Positions 41,435 to 53,142 are shown, numbered from the stretch's first letter. The stretch: DNA of 64,000 bases from Dactylonectria macrodidyma (GCA_020744425.1 JAGMUV010000032.1:558001-622000); one strand, 5' to 3'. The notes: generated from the sequence alone by a model not told the origin. A program made the numbers and translations.

Positions 41435-41570
41435 ACACTGAGGCGCCGGAAGCATCGTGCGCATTCGGGACACTCAAAGGATTTCTCCTTGGTGTGGGAG
41501 CGCTCGTGTCGCTCAAGATGACCTCGACCCCGTCGTTACGTCCCCGCAATCGTCGCAACTCTGCCATTGG
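41435..41570 (-). pseudogene. C2H2 zinc-finger relic
   Basis: On the minus strand one frame gives SCDDCGDV. After a frame change it gives LERHERSHTKEKSFECPECARCFRRL, the hallmark sequence between two fungal C2H2 fingers (His-x3-His, linker, Cys-x2-Cys). No frame is long enough for a gene, so this is a fragment of a zinc-finger regulator. Confidence 0.55.
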
Positions 41571-41646
41571 CGTCGCCCCCGGGCAGAGCCGAGCTCGCAA
41601 GAATAGGGTCGTAGGATCTAACCCAGTGCATCGGCCACTTCTATGA

Positions 41647-44600
41647 GGCCGCGGGCAAACACCATCAGCCATGTCAGTGCGACTCAAATCCCTGTCAGTT
41701 ACCTAAGACACATAGCAGACCGGGTAGCCTTCTCGCACCTTCCGTACCGCCCCTATACATTCAGAGGCAATAGTGCCTGTGGCAGCTGGCTAGCGTTTTT
41801 ACGCGCGCTATAGCTGGTGAGCTTGTAGGGGGATTCAAAATGGCCGAAGTACTCTATGTACCTAGCCTGATCTTGATTGGCTGGCTTAAAATTGTGGCTT
41901 TTTTTTTTAGACAGGACTTTTGGTTTGAACATCTGTACTGTACCGGCATGAGATTAAGGTTTGAATAGTTGGCGTTGAGGCTGAGACAAAAAATCATGAT
42001 TGGATGTTGGCCACCAAAGCTGACCAGGTAGCCAGGCACTGCGGCGCCATAACATTCAGGGGATTCCTAGGGCACATTCAGCCACACACCTCCTGGCTGG
42101 TTGACCCAACCCCGCCGGGCGGTCGGCAAGTGCCGCCGCTGAACGACATATGCCTTACGGGCCGGGTGCATGCATGTACGAATTCGTCAGCAAGCCATCA
42201 ACTCGTACCGCATTGCAACGGCACTTTCCGAACCAACCACAGCAATCAGTTGAACGTTGAGATTTGGTTCAGCATCTTGGCTTGGATGTTGAAAACTCGT
42301 TCCCAACCACCGGGCTGCCTGGAAACAGGATTGCCACTGCAACTGGCTCCACAATATGCTCCTTATTGGCTTCACCGGGAAGCCCTACCTCCCCAATGAT
42401 CAAGTCACTCTGATTCAAAAGGGTAAATCTCTGCTGTGACAAAAGTCATTGTTTTGAGTAACAGTATGTATGTATGCGCCGATTGAGGGCAGATTGTGTT
42501 AACATAATGCCAAGGCACACTTTCCGAAGAGAAAATCGTGTTGTTCTATCATATGGATCCCGACAGGGAATCAGATCACATACGGGTAGCCTGAACCTGC
42601 TGCTAGTACATGGGACTACGGTATGCTTGTGGAGATTGCAGCCTTTCATCACATGCAAGCTGTAGAAAGCGATAATCATTGCCTTTTCTGAGATCGGGTT
42701 ATACTCATTGAGGTGTAAGAGGATTCAAAATACACCATCTGTCACGTTCAGGGTATAAGCCAATATTGCACTACGCATTGGCGGAGTGCGCCTTCCCTTT
42801 TGCCGTAGCTGGCAATGCGACACCATCTCTACAGAGACCAGGCGAGGTCTAACCGTCAGAGAAATATTATCCCAGCAAAAGGAATGAATGTCGCCTCCTT
42901 CAATTCGCTCGTGATAAAAAGGCCCCTCTCCTACGACTGTTATGCATTTTTACTGGTGGATACCACAACGGAAAATTTACAAATCCCATGTTAGTCGCCG
43001 ATGATCCGAATGCCGCCGCGCTAAAACGGATCAACAAGGGGGGCGGAGATACTGGACCGGGAGTTTGTTGGGCGCTAAATCGAGGGTCATCAATACACCC
43101 CAGTTAGCTGCTTCTCTTGCAGTTTACGAGAAGCGCTCCTTGGATTACTCCATGGGTGCTTCTGGCCGCTGCTGATGACCGCTTCGAAAACCTTATGCGC
43201 CTCCGACCTTGATCGCTGTGGAATACCGCGCGGGGTTCGAAGGGTAACATTCAACGACAATCTCGAGGCCCCTCATCACCACCGCGTAAGTGGCGTTGCC
43301 AGAACATCTCAACCAGCCATCACTTGGTATACACCTTCCTTCTCCATACCGTGCTAGCAAGCTCATCAGAAGCCAAAATGCGATGCTAGGAAGATGCTAG
43401 GAGGTACCTGGAGCTGCTTGTCGCAATATAACAGTACCTCTCTAGACTTTGGTGCCAAGCAAGATGTCATGGTAGGCTGCTCATCACGGGCTTCATGGTC
43501 CACCAGTCCCGCCCTTCATCTTCATTCGAGCTTCAGGCATTAGTTGGGGTCACTTGACGATGATATGACCCTTTGTTCTCTATAGTGCATCAAATATCAG
43601 GGCTACTTGGCGATCTCAATAGCGGCCCGATCCATTGTGAGTAGCCTAGCACACTCTGCTATGCGAAGAGGCGCAAGCAGTCACAGGATGTGCAATCAAG
43701 GAGCGAAGCATTATCCAATCAGAGATAGGGGCACATGCCTCACCCGCAATTCCCTCACAAACTTATACTATTTAAGGAGACAAGACTCCACTCTAAGACA
43801 CTAAGACGGCCGGCTCCATGCTGTCTCACCTGAGCCCCTGGCTAACTCTTGGAGAAGAGCGCGTCCGCTTAAGCAGTTAGTGCGTTGATCCTTAGCCCCC
43901 TCGTGCATTAACCAGTCCTACAGTCGGTTGAAGAACAGTTCCGCCTCGTCTAAGGCAACTCTGTGGAGTGCCCGACTTGAGCCTCCAAAATAACTTCCCG
44001 CGTAACCACGGTGTCCAACGAGATCTTGCAGGTCAACACCACCTATCCCGCAAGTGCCTGAAGAAGATGCATCAAAGCTCGTATTCCAGACTCGGTGTGA
44101 TGATTCATGCTTTTCAGCTGCAACCGGAGTATGAATTGGCTTGAGCCCTTTGCGTCATAGCTGTTATCTTGGCGAGAAAATAGTAGTATCTACAGGACTT
44201 AGTTGTGCCAGTGTAGGCTTTAGAGCATCACATCCCGTATTATATGGCTGCAAGGCCGTCAGTTCACTGAGAAACCGTAGTCTATTAAGCATAATACCTA
44301 AAAATAGATTCTTCTTAGCATAGATATAGTAAAACTAACCATAACTAGTTATCCTCGCCAACAAAGGGATCGTGGCCGTTCTAATGCTAGCCCAGGACGA
44401 CTTACTGCCTATCTTACCTTGGAGTAAGCTTTATGCTGGCATCTATAATGCCTGTGCTTGCTTGTGCTGTTTTGGTTTGTCCAGGAACCAAGCACCTCCT
44501 GCGGACCCATGGCTGTTTGCCTCCCCTGTCCTTGGAAACCCGGAAACCTCCGCATCCGGGCCAGCTGGCATCCACAGTTGAGGCTGTTGTTGCGCATGCA

Positions 44601-44987
44601 TGTCACACTACAAAAAGCTAAGAATAGTGACGGAATGGTGACGGTCAAAAGGCAATTAGCTTTGGAACTATTGACTTGAGTATGATGCGACCCAAAGAAG
44701 TATGAGCTGACTTCCTTTTCGGACGTTGGGAGGGAGATCGTGAAGAAAGAAGGGGAGTTATACGAGATCTTCCTTGTGCTGAGACACCCGAGGCAACCAC
44801 TCTTACTTAAAGCCCACAGTATCCTCCTCTGAGGAAACTTTTCTTAGTCACTCCTAAGTCAAGAAAGGCCTTAGGTCCTCTCCCGACACCTTCTTCTTCA
44901 TTCACTTTCCCCCTATACAAGAAACCTCGAGCCTCTCGTTTCAATCGTCACTACCTTCGTTGCCGAAGAGCACCCCAGTCGCCCATC
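41647..44987. other. large gene-poor stretch
   Basis: I find no supported coding sequence in more than 3 kb. Frames up to 131 codons exist but show no motif and no coherent composition. The last 200 bp form the presumed promoter and CT-rich leader of the repeat-protein gene. Confidence 0.4.
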
Positions 44988-46340
44988 ATGCATATCAAAT
45001 ACCTCTTTATCAACTTTCTTGCCCTGGCCGTCTCGGTCAAGGCTCTCCCGCATGCCGAGCAAGACTTTGGTCTCGAGGCTAGGGACGCTGAGGGCAACCT
45101 TGCAGAGCGCGGCCGCTACTGCCCCTACGGCCAAGTCCCGAAGGGTGACAAATGCGTCTGTCCTATCTATGGACAAGTCCCGAAGGGCGACAAATGCGTC
45201 TGTCCTGGTGAACAAGTTCCTAAGGGCGATAAATGCGTCTGTCCTGGTGAACAGGTCCCGAAGGGCGACAAATGCGTCTGTCCTGGTGAACAAGTTCCTA
45301 AGGGCGACAAATGCGTCTGTCCTGGTGAACAGGTCCCGAAGGGCGACAAATGCGTCTGTCCTATCTATGGACAAGTCCCGAAGGGCGACAAATGCGTCTG
45401 TCCTGGTGAACAGGTCCCGAAGGGCGACAAATGCGTCTGTCCTATCTATGGACAAGTCCCGAAGGGCGACAAATGCGTCTGTCCTGGTGAACAAGTCCCG
45501 AAGGGCGACAAATGCGTCTGTCCTGGTGAACAAGTTCCTAAGGGCGACAAATGCGTCTGTCCTGGTGAACAGGTCCCGAAGGGCGACAAATGCGTCTGTC
45601 CTGGTGAACAAGTTCCTAAGGGCGACAAATGCGTCTGTCCTGGTGAACAGGTCCCGAAGGGCGACAAATGCGTCTGTCCTATCTATGGACAAGTCCCGAA
45701 GGGCGGCAAATGCGTCTGTCCTGGTGAACAAGTCCCGAAGGGCGACAAATGCGTCTGTCCTATCTATGGACAAGTCCCGAAGGGCGGCAAATGCGTCTGT
45801 CCTGGTGAACAAGTCCCGAAGGGCGACAAATGCGTCTGTCCTGGTGAACAAGTTCCTAAGGGCGACAAATGCGTCTGTCCTGGTGAACAGGTCCCGAAGG
45901 GCGACAAATGCGTCTGTCCTATCTATGGACAAGTCCCGAAGGGCGGCAAATGCGTCTGTCCTGGTGAACAAGTCCCGAAGGGCGACAAATGCGTCTGTCC
46001 TGGTGAACAGGTCCCGAAGGGCGACAAATGCGTCTGTCCTATCTATGGACAAGTCCCGAAGGGCGACAAATGCGTCTGTCCTGGTGAACAAGTTCCTAAG
46101 GGCGATAAATGCGTCTGTCCTGGTGAACAAGTCCCGAAGGGCGACAAATGCGTCTGTCCTATCTATGGACAAGTCCCGAAGGGCGGCAAATGCGTCTGTC
46201 CTGGTGAACAAGTCCCGAAGGGCGACAAATGCGTCTGTCCTAATTATGGCCAAGTCTTGAAGGGCCACAAATGCGTCTGCCCTGGCCGTCAAAAGTGGAA
46301 TGGAAAGAAGTGCAAGCATAGTGGCTATAGGTATAACTAA
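44988..46340 (+). CDS. secreted Cys-containing tandem-repeat protein, 450 aa
   Basis: Starts at the ATG at 44988 with a signal peptide (MHIKYLFINFLALAVSVKAL). A short pro-region follows, with possible kexin sites (EARD, AERGR). Residues about 45-430 are roughly 29 near-perfect repeats of 13 or 14 residues. The core is VPKGDKCVCP and is joined by GEQ or IYGQ, with some units reading GGK. The tail is basic (GRQKWNGKKCKHSGYRYN). The two Cys per unit suggest regular disulfides or metal binding. The design resembles repeat-containing secreted fungal proteins such as wall components, processed peptides or effector candidates. I cannot name a family. Unit number probably varies between strains. Confidence 0.75.
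   Translation: MHIKYLFINFLALAVSVKALPHAEQDFGLEARDAEGNLAERGRYCPYGQVPKGDKCVCPIYGQVPKGDKCVCPGEQVPKGDKCVCPGEQVPKGDKCVCPGEQVPKGDKCVCPGEQVPKGDKCVCPIYGQVPKGDKCVCPGEQVPKGDKCVCPIYGQVPKGDKCVCPGEQVPKGDKCVCPGEQVPKGDKCVCPGEQVPKGDKCVCPGEQVPKGDKCVCPGEQVPKGDKCVCPIYGQVPKGGKCVCPGEQVPKGDKCVCPIYGQVPKGGKCVCPGEQVPKGDKCVCPGEQVPKGDKCVCPGEQVPKGDKCVCPIYGQVPKGGKCVCPGEQVPKGDKCVCPGEQVPKGDKCVCPIYGQVPKGDKCVCPGEQVPKGDKCVCPGEQVPKGDKCVCPIYGQVPKGGKCVCPGEQVPKGDKCVCPNYGQVLKGHKCVCPGRQKWNGKKCKHSGYRYN
45121..46300 (+). repeat. coding minisatellite of 39/42-bp units
   Basis: The repeats of the secreted protein at DNA level: about 29 units of 39 or 42 bp, very similar even at synonymous positions (GTCCCGAAGGGCGACAAATG or GTTCCTAAGGGCGACAAATG). 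This indicates recent unequal exchange. Confidence 0.9.
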
Positions 46341-46840
46341 GGAGTTGTCCCAGTCTTTGGGGACTTGACTCGAGACGAGTTGGGGGATTACAGGATTGCA
46401 CGGGTGACGATGAGTTGGAATGGAGACAACTCGGGAGTGAGCCATGATGAATCTTGATCGCTTGGATAAGGAATCTTCTGTTATCGTTCGTAGCAAATTC
46501 TTATCACTCATTATATCCCTTTTACAAGAGCTGATAATTTCGTAAAATCTAAGGATAAAGTTGTAGCTTTTTGAACATTCTCCAGCAAATGACCTCTCAG
46601 GCGCCTGAAGGCAGTGTTCTCAGGTGGTAAAGCGAGTATGGCAGTCTCTCGATCTAACAAATGATCCAGACAGTCCCCGCAGGGTGTTTAACGGCATTGA
46701 TGGTTTGGATTATATGGATTTAACTCTTTTTGCAGAGCCCAACCATACCGCCGCAATACACCATACCATACACCGATCATGCAGCGTAAGAAGTTCGTCT
46801 CTCCACTCGATCGGTCTCTCCAGGCCCATGACACTGATTT
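46341..46840. other. intergenic
   Basis: 3' region of the repeat-protein gene and 5' region of the 14-3-3 gene. A short frame from an ATG at 46779 (MQRKKFVSPLD) ends in TGA at 46854 and may be a misread first exon of the 14-3-3 gene. Confidence 0.3.
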
Positions 46841-47701
46841 CATGGCTATAGCCTGATTTTCCTCGCTCGCCTCTGTGGCCAGGCTGAGCGCTACGATGAT
46901 ATGGTCCCCCTTCTGAAGGAAGTCGTCAAGGCTGGTGGTGAGCTGAGTATTGATGAGCGGAACCTTCTCACCATTGCTTTTAACAACGTATTCGGCACCC
47001 GCCGTGCCAGCTGGCGCATTATCTCCTCGATCGAACAAAACGAGTTAAGGGATAATGATAAGCATATTGCTAATACCCGTGCATACCGCATTAAGATTGA
47101 GAATGAGCTTGAGAAGATCTGCCGGGACATTTTGGATCTGCTAGACGGGAGCCTGATTCCCAATGCCAGTACTAGAGAGTCGAAGGCCTTATATTACAAA
47201 ATGTATGCCTATCTTACTGGCCTCCCCTTCTCAAGAACACCTGTGCTGATTCCTCATATTTTTAGGAAGGGCGACTACAGCCGTTACCTGGCCGAGTTCG
47301 TGTCGGGTGAAAAGCAAAATCTTGCAGTTACCTCTGCCTACAAGGCCTACAAGGTGGGTTCCAAATCTGTGGGTTCAGAATTCAATCAGCCAAGGTGTAC
47401 TGATCAGAGATTTTGGTTTGCTTCCTAGATTGCTGCCAATGCTGCTCGGACAAAGTTCACGGCCACTCACCCTTTGCGGCTGGGTTTGGCTCTCAACCTC
47501 TCCATCTTCTACTACAAAATTCTTAATTCACGCGATCGTGCCCGGCATCTTGCGAAGCATGCTTCTGATGACGCCAAGGCCGAGCTCGATGCCCTGACCG
47601 AGGAGCCTGATGGCGACAGCATCCTCATCATGCAACTTCTTTGTGACAACCTGATACTTTGGGCGTCTTCAGACAGCGGTGAGCCTGAAGGGATTCGTTG
47701 A
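46840..47701 (+). CDS. divergent 14-3-3 protein, three visible exons, start unresolved
   Basis: The reading [18 protein letters not shown] at about 46854 is the first helix of 14-3-3 proteins. It continues with the phosphopeptide groove ([16 protein letters not shown]). An intron at about 47202-47264 (GTATGC...TTTTAG) joins [16 protein letters not shown] second at about 47356-47429 (GTGGGT...CCTAG) joins [12 protein letters not shown]. The last exon has [17 protein letters not shown] and ends SGEPEGIR. 14-3-3 dimers bind phosphoserine clients. No ATG is in frame directly upstream (a TGA lies at about 46832), so the first exon is unclear or lost. Divergence from the housekeeping form suggests an extra paralogue. 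Confidence 0.7.
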
Positions 47702-49552
47702 AGAAGGATGAGGCATAGACTTGGCGCGGGCATTGAGTCGACTTAGTCTGCATCCTTTCGACGATAGTACGCGCGGAATTGCTTAAGCCGCGGTTGGCGG
47801 AGCTGGACGTTGGTGTGGTCCAGTGAGTTAGGCGGCTGCTGAAACTCATCTAGGCCACTTTTGGCCACCGTAATCTCACATCACATTCTGGTAAATAGCC
47901 GCTGACCTCTAAGCGAACCATCACTTGCGTGGCTAACCTATCAAGTCGTGCCAAACTAATGGGATAGACTACGCGCGCGCGAAACACCTTTCTGTCGTTT
48001 CTTTATTAGCTCTAATACAGATTATAATTAGTACCGGTATCGTACGGCATTTATAAGTTAGCCAATGATTAAGCTGGCGCTATAATAGAACTATCAGGTC
48101 CCGTCCTGAGTGGCAGTCAATCATCTCATCCTTCAAACTTCAAGTTATTTATAAGTATACTTTCAGTTGGTTTTTCTATCATCCCCCTGCTTGAACAATG
48201 CCGAGGTCTAGAGGCTCACGGAAACCACCTGCAACCCCGTCGTGGGTACCTCGCCCCCCACCCGGATCCAGGCAGCCAAGTATGGGTTACTACGTGGGGG
48301 GCGATAGAGTCTGGTTCTATAATGGTAAGATTAACTACCCTCTCGTGTTACATGGCATTTAGGAATCTACACAATGGCCCTTTATTGCGGTCACTGTGGA
48401 TTTTACTTTTTGTTGCTGCTGTGGCCGGTTTCCAAGAAAAGACCAGACTCAACGAGCCACAAAGATTGCCTACATGAGGAGACCGCGACCGTGCTATTGG
48501 GTCCGAGTTGAGGGCATGGATTGTACCTATCTTATAAACTACCAATATATCTCATGCTAACCGTCCTACCCGTTTAGAAGTTGGACGAGCTCGATGGGAT
48601 TGGAGATCTAGGGTAGGGGGCTACGGCTTGGAGACAGGTGAGCGCTAACTGGGTCAGCTTGAATCACGGCGGGTAAGGTACGCTGACCATTCTGTCAAGT
48701 CAAATTCTGACTCCACATTAGCCAGTGAAATCAAGAAGTGGAGATCATATCAATTCTCAACCTTGAGGGCCGCGCCTCTTCAGAATACATTTGCATAACC
48801 GAGTGTTCAGAGCATAGGGAGGACGTCCACATATCTTGGCTTGTTGGCCCCGTTTCTATCGCTGAATTCGACAGCCATGACAACATTACAAAAGCCGGAT
48901 ACCACCTGACAGCCCATCCTCTACCAAGGGAATCTGAGACTAACCCTAGTAACGGCAGACCTTGTTGCATAACCCCTTGCACCTCTGAACTCTTGGTTCC
49001 CTAAGTATCTTCCTGTACAGAGAGCTGGGTGCCTCCTTGTTACGGATATCGGCATCACCGGGCTTGCTTAGACAGAAGCCTTGGAATGACGGACTCAGAG
49101 TCTAATTCAGCCTGCAGCTCGACGGTGGTGGGTTACAATATTCGTCGCCTACCACCCTCTTTCAACACGACCTCCTCAAAAATTGAGAACTTGACGCCAC
49201 TAGTCAGGCAGGAGATGTTGGCCAATGCAGTTTCAGGCCAAGGTGATGCCCATGCATCGGCTTCCCCGAAGTCTGCCTCGCCTCTGCGTTCTCCCTCGTT
49301 GCACGGCGTCGTGAGTCCTCGTGGTGCCTACTGTTAGTGGCCAGGATAAGTAGCACAAACAAGCTGGGTTGCCCAGCGAGAGTCCTGCGAATCATCAACG
49401 AGTAGTCTGCCTGGACTAGCTATATAAGTATGCTGACCGACCCCTAAATGAAAGCTAGATATCCACAAAGCTCTCTAATACCCTCCACGTTCGTGCACGC
49501 TGTGGGAGCTGGTGCTTGCCCCTTCACTCTTCTCTTTACCATATTTTTCAAC
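47702..49552. other. uncertain small exons only
   Basis: A plus-strand frame from the ATG at 48198 (MPRSRGSRKPPATPSW) to a GTAAGA at 48325 looks like an exon. Downstream there are Cys-rich (CCCCGRFPRKDQ, near 48410) and other short frames, but I cannot join them with confidence. A frame at 48738-49004 and one at 49029-49337 have no recognised motif. I do not call a gene. Confidence 0.3.
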
Positions 49553-51799
49553 ATGCCATTTCCCTTCAGATTGCTTTGTGATCTCCTGGGGAGACTCGAG
49601 AGAAACGCCAGGAGATCATCGAGCATCGACAGGATCCAGGAGCGTGACACGGTTACCATCCTTGCCTGGTTCAACGAACACAATGCCATCATTCCACGGC
49701 GAGGCCCAGAAGCCGTTGCATTCTTGTCATGTCTCTTTCCCGAACGCAGACCAGACAGAGTGTTCGGCCTGCAAGAACGACAACTGGAAGGGATTATCCA
49801 ACGCGCACAGTGTCTTGGATCATCCCGAATGAAGGATCTTCAGAGATGGAAAACCAGTGGTGGTTTAGACTTTGCGTCCTCTGTCGAGCGCGTGATGGCT
49901 ACAACAGACTGCGAATCCAGAGCCGGCCGAGAGGTAACTCTGGAAGAACTCGACGATGTCCTCGACCAGATTGCAGCCTCATCATCGTTCTCGTCCGCTA
50001 ACCTACGGGAAAGAGTTATAACGAAGCATGGTCGATCAATCCGTGCAGATGAAGGGCTTTCGAAAGTATTCCGAGTCCTGCAGAGCTCCGAGACCAAATG
50101 GATGATTCGCATTATATCCAAGAATTACAGCCCGGCACGCGTTCCAGAGACGCTAGTAATGAGCAGGTTTCATTTTCTCCTGCCTGACCTCCTTCGCTTT
50201 CAAAACTCAATCCCAGCTGCTGTGGGGCTCCTGGGCAGCCCGACTATCTGGCACATGCCGATCCAGCCGGCCGTGGATACTTGCGATGAGCTGAAGGAAG
50301 TCGCCAGTACGGAACTCGAGCCGCAGGCTGGAATAATGACGGCGCGTGCGACCCACGAAAAAGCAAGGAGCATCAGGCATTGCTGCCAATTGGCTGGACC
50401 GAGACGAATGAGCGTGGAGAGGAAGTACGATGGAGAGTACTGTCAAATCCATATCGACCTGAACAAATCCGGAGCAGCCATCAAGATTTTCTCCAAGAGC
50501 GGGAGAGATTCAACCAGCGACCGCATGGGAATTCATCGGGCACTGCGGGACAGCCTTGAGCTTGACGCAGCAGGCTGCAAGATCAAGAAGCGGTGCATCC
50601 TGGAGGGCGAGCTGCTGGTATGGAACGACGACGGGAGAATCGAGCCTTTCCACAAAATCCGCAGACATGTGAAACGATCGGGACGGTTTCTTGGAGCTAC
50701 TCGAGATTCGCCCGTCAAATCGAGCGAGCATCTCATGATCATGTTCTACGATATTCTATTACTGGACGACATTGTCTGCGGCTTAGACACTCATGATGAA
50801 CGGCGACGACGGCTTCAATCTCTGGTCCGCCGTATTCCGGGCCGGACCGACATCGGGTCCTGCGAAGTAATTGACTTCTCGTCTTTCGACGCAGCGGAAC
50901 GGCTCAGTGATACATTCGCTCAAGCCATCACACAACGGTGGGAAGGATTTGTGCTCAAAGGTTGTGACGACCCCTACTTCTCATTCAACGGAAGCAAGCC
51001 GTTCATCAAGCTCAAGAAAGATTACATTCCAGGCCTTGGTGACACCGCAGACTTTGTCATTATTGGGGGACGCCGTGACGCGGGAGATGAGCATGAGCTC
51101 GGCATTGGTAGCCTATGGTGGACGTCATTCTATATCGGGTGCATCGACAATAAGGACGAGGTTTGCCGCTTTAACACCAAGCCGAGATTTCGCATAATCG
51201 ATATGATCGACAGACATGGCATCTCGAAAGAAAACATCACGTACCTCAACCGCCATGGATACTTCACGCGAGAACCATTCGCCAAGTCTATGCCTGAGTT
51301 CGCTGTCTTATTGGAGCCCACACGGAGGCTGCAGCCAGTGGAGCTATTCAAGCACCCGTTTGTAGTAGAAGTGGTCGGTGCTGGCTTCGACAAGCCCGCG
51401 AATGTTAGCTACTTTGCTCTGCGATTTCCACGAGTGTTGAAAGTTCATGAGGATCGCTCGTTCAGGGATACAATCAGCTTTGAGGAGCTGCAGGAGATGG
51501 CCCAGAGGTGCCTAGAGATACCGGATGATGGAGAACAGGAAGAGAAAAGTTGGCTTCGGAGACTGCGAGGCTACGAGCACCTGGTTGACAGATCGAGAAC
51601 TAGCTCTCCCAGCGACGACGCAGTTTCTGTCGCAGATATTTGTGCAAGCAGGCAAAGCAACCGACAACAGGAGAAGTTGGTGGCAGCTGTTGAGTCCCAG
51701 TGCCTTGATAATATTTCCCTCGGGGCATTAAAGCGGAAGATATCTCCAGAGATTGCCTTGTATGGTAACTTAACCATCAAGCGAGCAAAGCAGGAGTAA
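49553..51799 (+). CDS. ATP-dependent DNA-ligase-like protein, 748 aa
   Basis: I choose the ATG at 49553 (MPFPFRLLCDLLGRLERN); the frame is open upstream to 49448. The N-terminal 250 residues correspond to the helical substrate-binding domain. The nucleotidyltransferase core follows: motif I VERKYDGEYCQ with the adenylated Lys at about 291, motif III CILEGELLVW, IIIa MFYDILLLDD, IV WEGFVLKG, V FIKLKKDYI. An OB-fold-like part reaches about residue 640. The C-terminal 100 residues are unlike ligase IV, and no BRCT repeat is seen. The protein should seal nicks in the nucleus. In motif I the usual Arg of K-x-D-G-x-R is Tyr, so activity is not certain. The frame is intact. Confidence 0.85.
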   Translation: MPFPFRLLCDLLGRLERNARRSSSIDRIQERDTVTILAWFNEHNAIIPRRGPEAVAFLSCLFPERRPDRVFGLQERQLEGIIQRAQCLGSSRMKDLQRWKTSGGLDFASSVERVMATTDCESRAGREVTLEELDDVLDQIAASSSFSSANLRERVITKHGRSIRADEGLSKVFRVLQSSETKWMIRIISKNYSPARVPETLVMSRFHFLLPDLLRFQNSIPAAVGLLGSPTIWHMPIQPAVDTCDELKEVASTELEPQAGIMTARATHEKARSIRHCCQLAGPRRMSVERKYDGEYCQIHIDLNKSGAAIKIFSKSGRDSTSDRMGIHRALRDSLELDAAGCKIKKRCILEGELLVWNDDGRIEPFHKIRRHVKRSGRFLGATRDSPVKSSEHLMIMFYDILLLDDIVCGLDTHDERRRRLQSLVRRIPGRTDIGSCEVIDFSSFDAAERLSDTFAQAITQRWEGFVLKGCDDPYFSFNGSKPFIKLKKDYIPGLGDTADFVIIGGRRDAGDEHELGIGSLWWTSFYIGCIDNKDEVCRFNTKPRFRIIDMIDRHGISKENITYLNRHGYFTREPFAKSMPEFAVLLEPTRRLQPVELFKHPFVVEVVGAGFDKPANVSYFALRFPRVLKVHEDRSFRDTISFEELQEMAQRCLEIPDDGEQEEKSWLRRLRGYEHLVDRSRTSSPSDDAVSVADICASRQSNRQQEKLVAAVESQCLDNISLGALKRKISPEIALYGNLTIKRAKQE

Positions 51800-52590
51800 A
51801 CGAAAGAACGCACTCAAAATGGGCACCTCTGGCGACGTTGATGTCATATAGAGGTAGATCCTTCATCCTTGCCGGTGAGAATCTAGAGATTGAGTTGGGA
51901 TACGGGGCAGATTTTGAGATATGAAAATGACTTTGAGATTTGAGAGCAGATGTGGGACATGGGACAGGTTTAAGGGATGTGGGACAAGATTTTGGGGTCG
52001 TCTGCGCGTAGTTTTAGCACGTACTGACTGTTATACCGAGTAGCATCTCTGTTCGAAAGTAGAAGCAGCTGCAGCGATTCATTGTAGGACTATGGATCGG
52101 CTGACGGCTGATGCTGAATCTCGTCATAGATGGTGATAACGACTTGCATGGTTAATGGTCCTCTTTAACCTTGACGCGAGAGGGGTCTGTCTAGTGGAAT
52201 GAGCGTGCATGGACGAGAACTACCCAACGATACACTACCAGACTACGGAACATGGTAACACTCTGGATCACGATACACCTCCCATGCAAAGATCAACGAA
52301 ACCTAGATGTAGGCTTAGGGGGGCGTTGCTGAAAATAGAAGGACATGCAGCCAGTTTGATCTCTATTTATACGTCTGGTATCTCCCAAATGTTCTATCGT
52401 GACTGAAAAATGGCTGTATGATTATGACCTTAACTTTTAGCACAATGAGTCTCGCACATTTTATATCGACCGCGTTGACCACGGCATTCGCCCTCAATGC
52501 CGCAGCGAATTTATCAACATCTATCAAGGTCATCCTGCGATATCGAAACCCGTAGGGGCGCACATTCGCTACGAGGCTCGCGGCGAGGAT
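51800..52590. other. intergenic with possible relic
   Basis: No gene is supported. Short direct repeats of TGGGACA and TTTGAGAT occur around 51910-51970. A frame at 52440-52560 may belong to the hAT relic that follows. Confidence 0.35.
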
Positions 52591-52593
52591 GGT

Positions 52594-52810
52594 ATTAATC
52601 GAGTGGTGGATGGGTCACCAAGGACCAGTCCCGGTACTCAGCCAGCTGGCTCTTGATATACTTGCTATCCCGGCGATGGCAACTGATTGGGTCTTTCAGC
52701 CTTGCTAAGTTGACGTTGACGTCGCAGAGACTTTCGATGAGTGCGGAAACATTAGAGAGGCTGCAGTGCCTTAAGAACTGGATTAGGCATGGTGCCGTGA
52801 AGCTTGGCGC
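52594..52810 (+). pseudogene. hAT transposase C-terminal (dimerisation) relic
   Basis: The plus strand reads WWMGHQGPVPVLSQLALD and ILAIPAMATD. After a one-base frame change near 52690 it reads FSLAKLTLTSQRLSMSAE and TLERLQCLKNWIRHG. This is the dimerisation domain at the end of hAT transposases. Everything upstream is lost. It is a different subfamily from the hAT gene at 53612. Confidence 0.75.
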
Positions 52811-53142
52811 TACTGCACCTGGGAGAGATTGCACTGGGACATTGAGAGTAGTATGGAGAGCACAGATGTTGGGATTTGAAATATTTGATCAAATATTCCA
52901 AACAACAAATCTGGCTTTGTATGCCATCAAATATTTCAAATATGACTCTGGATTTGATTTGTTTGATTTGAGGGCAGCGCTGGTGATGCAACCATGGCTT
53001 GTATCTGAATGTGGCATTGTATGAATGGGCAAAAATGGATCTGACCAATTTTGGCCTACGACAGCGCAAGCTACGCGTTGCTGCTATAAAGCACCATCAA
53101 CATCACACTGTGACGGTTGATTGTTCGGAGTGAATCATCGAG

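Noticed and set aside
45121..46300. CRISPR-like array of regular repeats
   Set aside because: Units are contiguous with no unique spacers, keep an open frame, and the organism is a fungus.
44913..46511. 532-codon open frame on the minus strand across the repeat-protein gene
   Set aside because: It is the antisense reading of the coding minisatellite; the plus-strand frame has a signal peptide and a sensible repeat unit.
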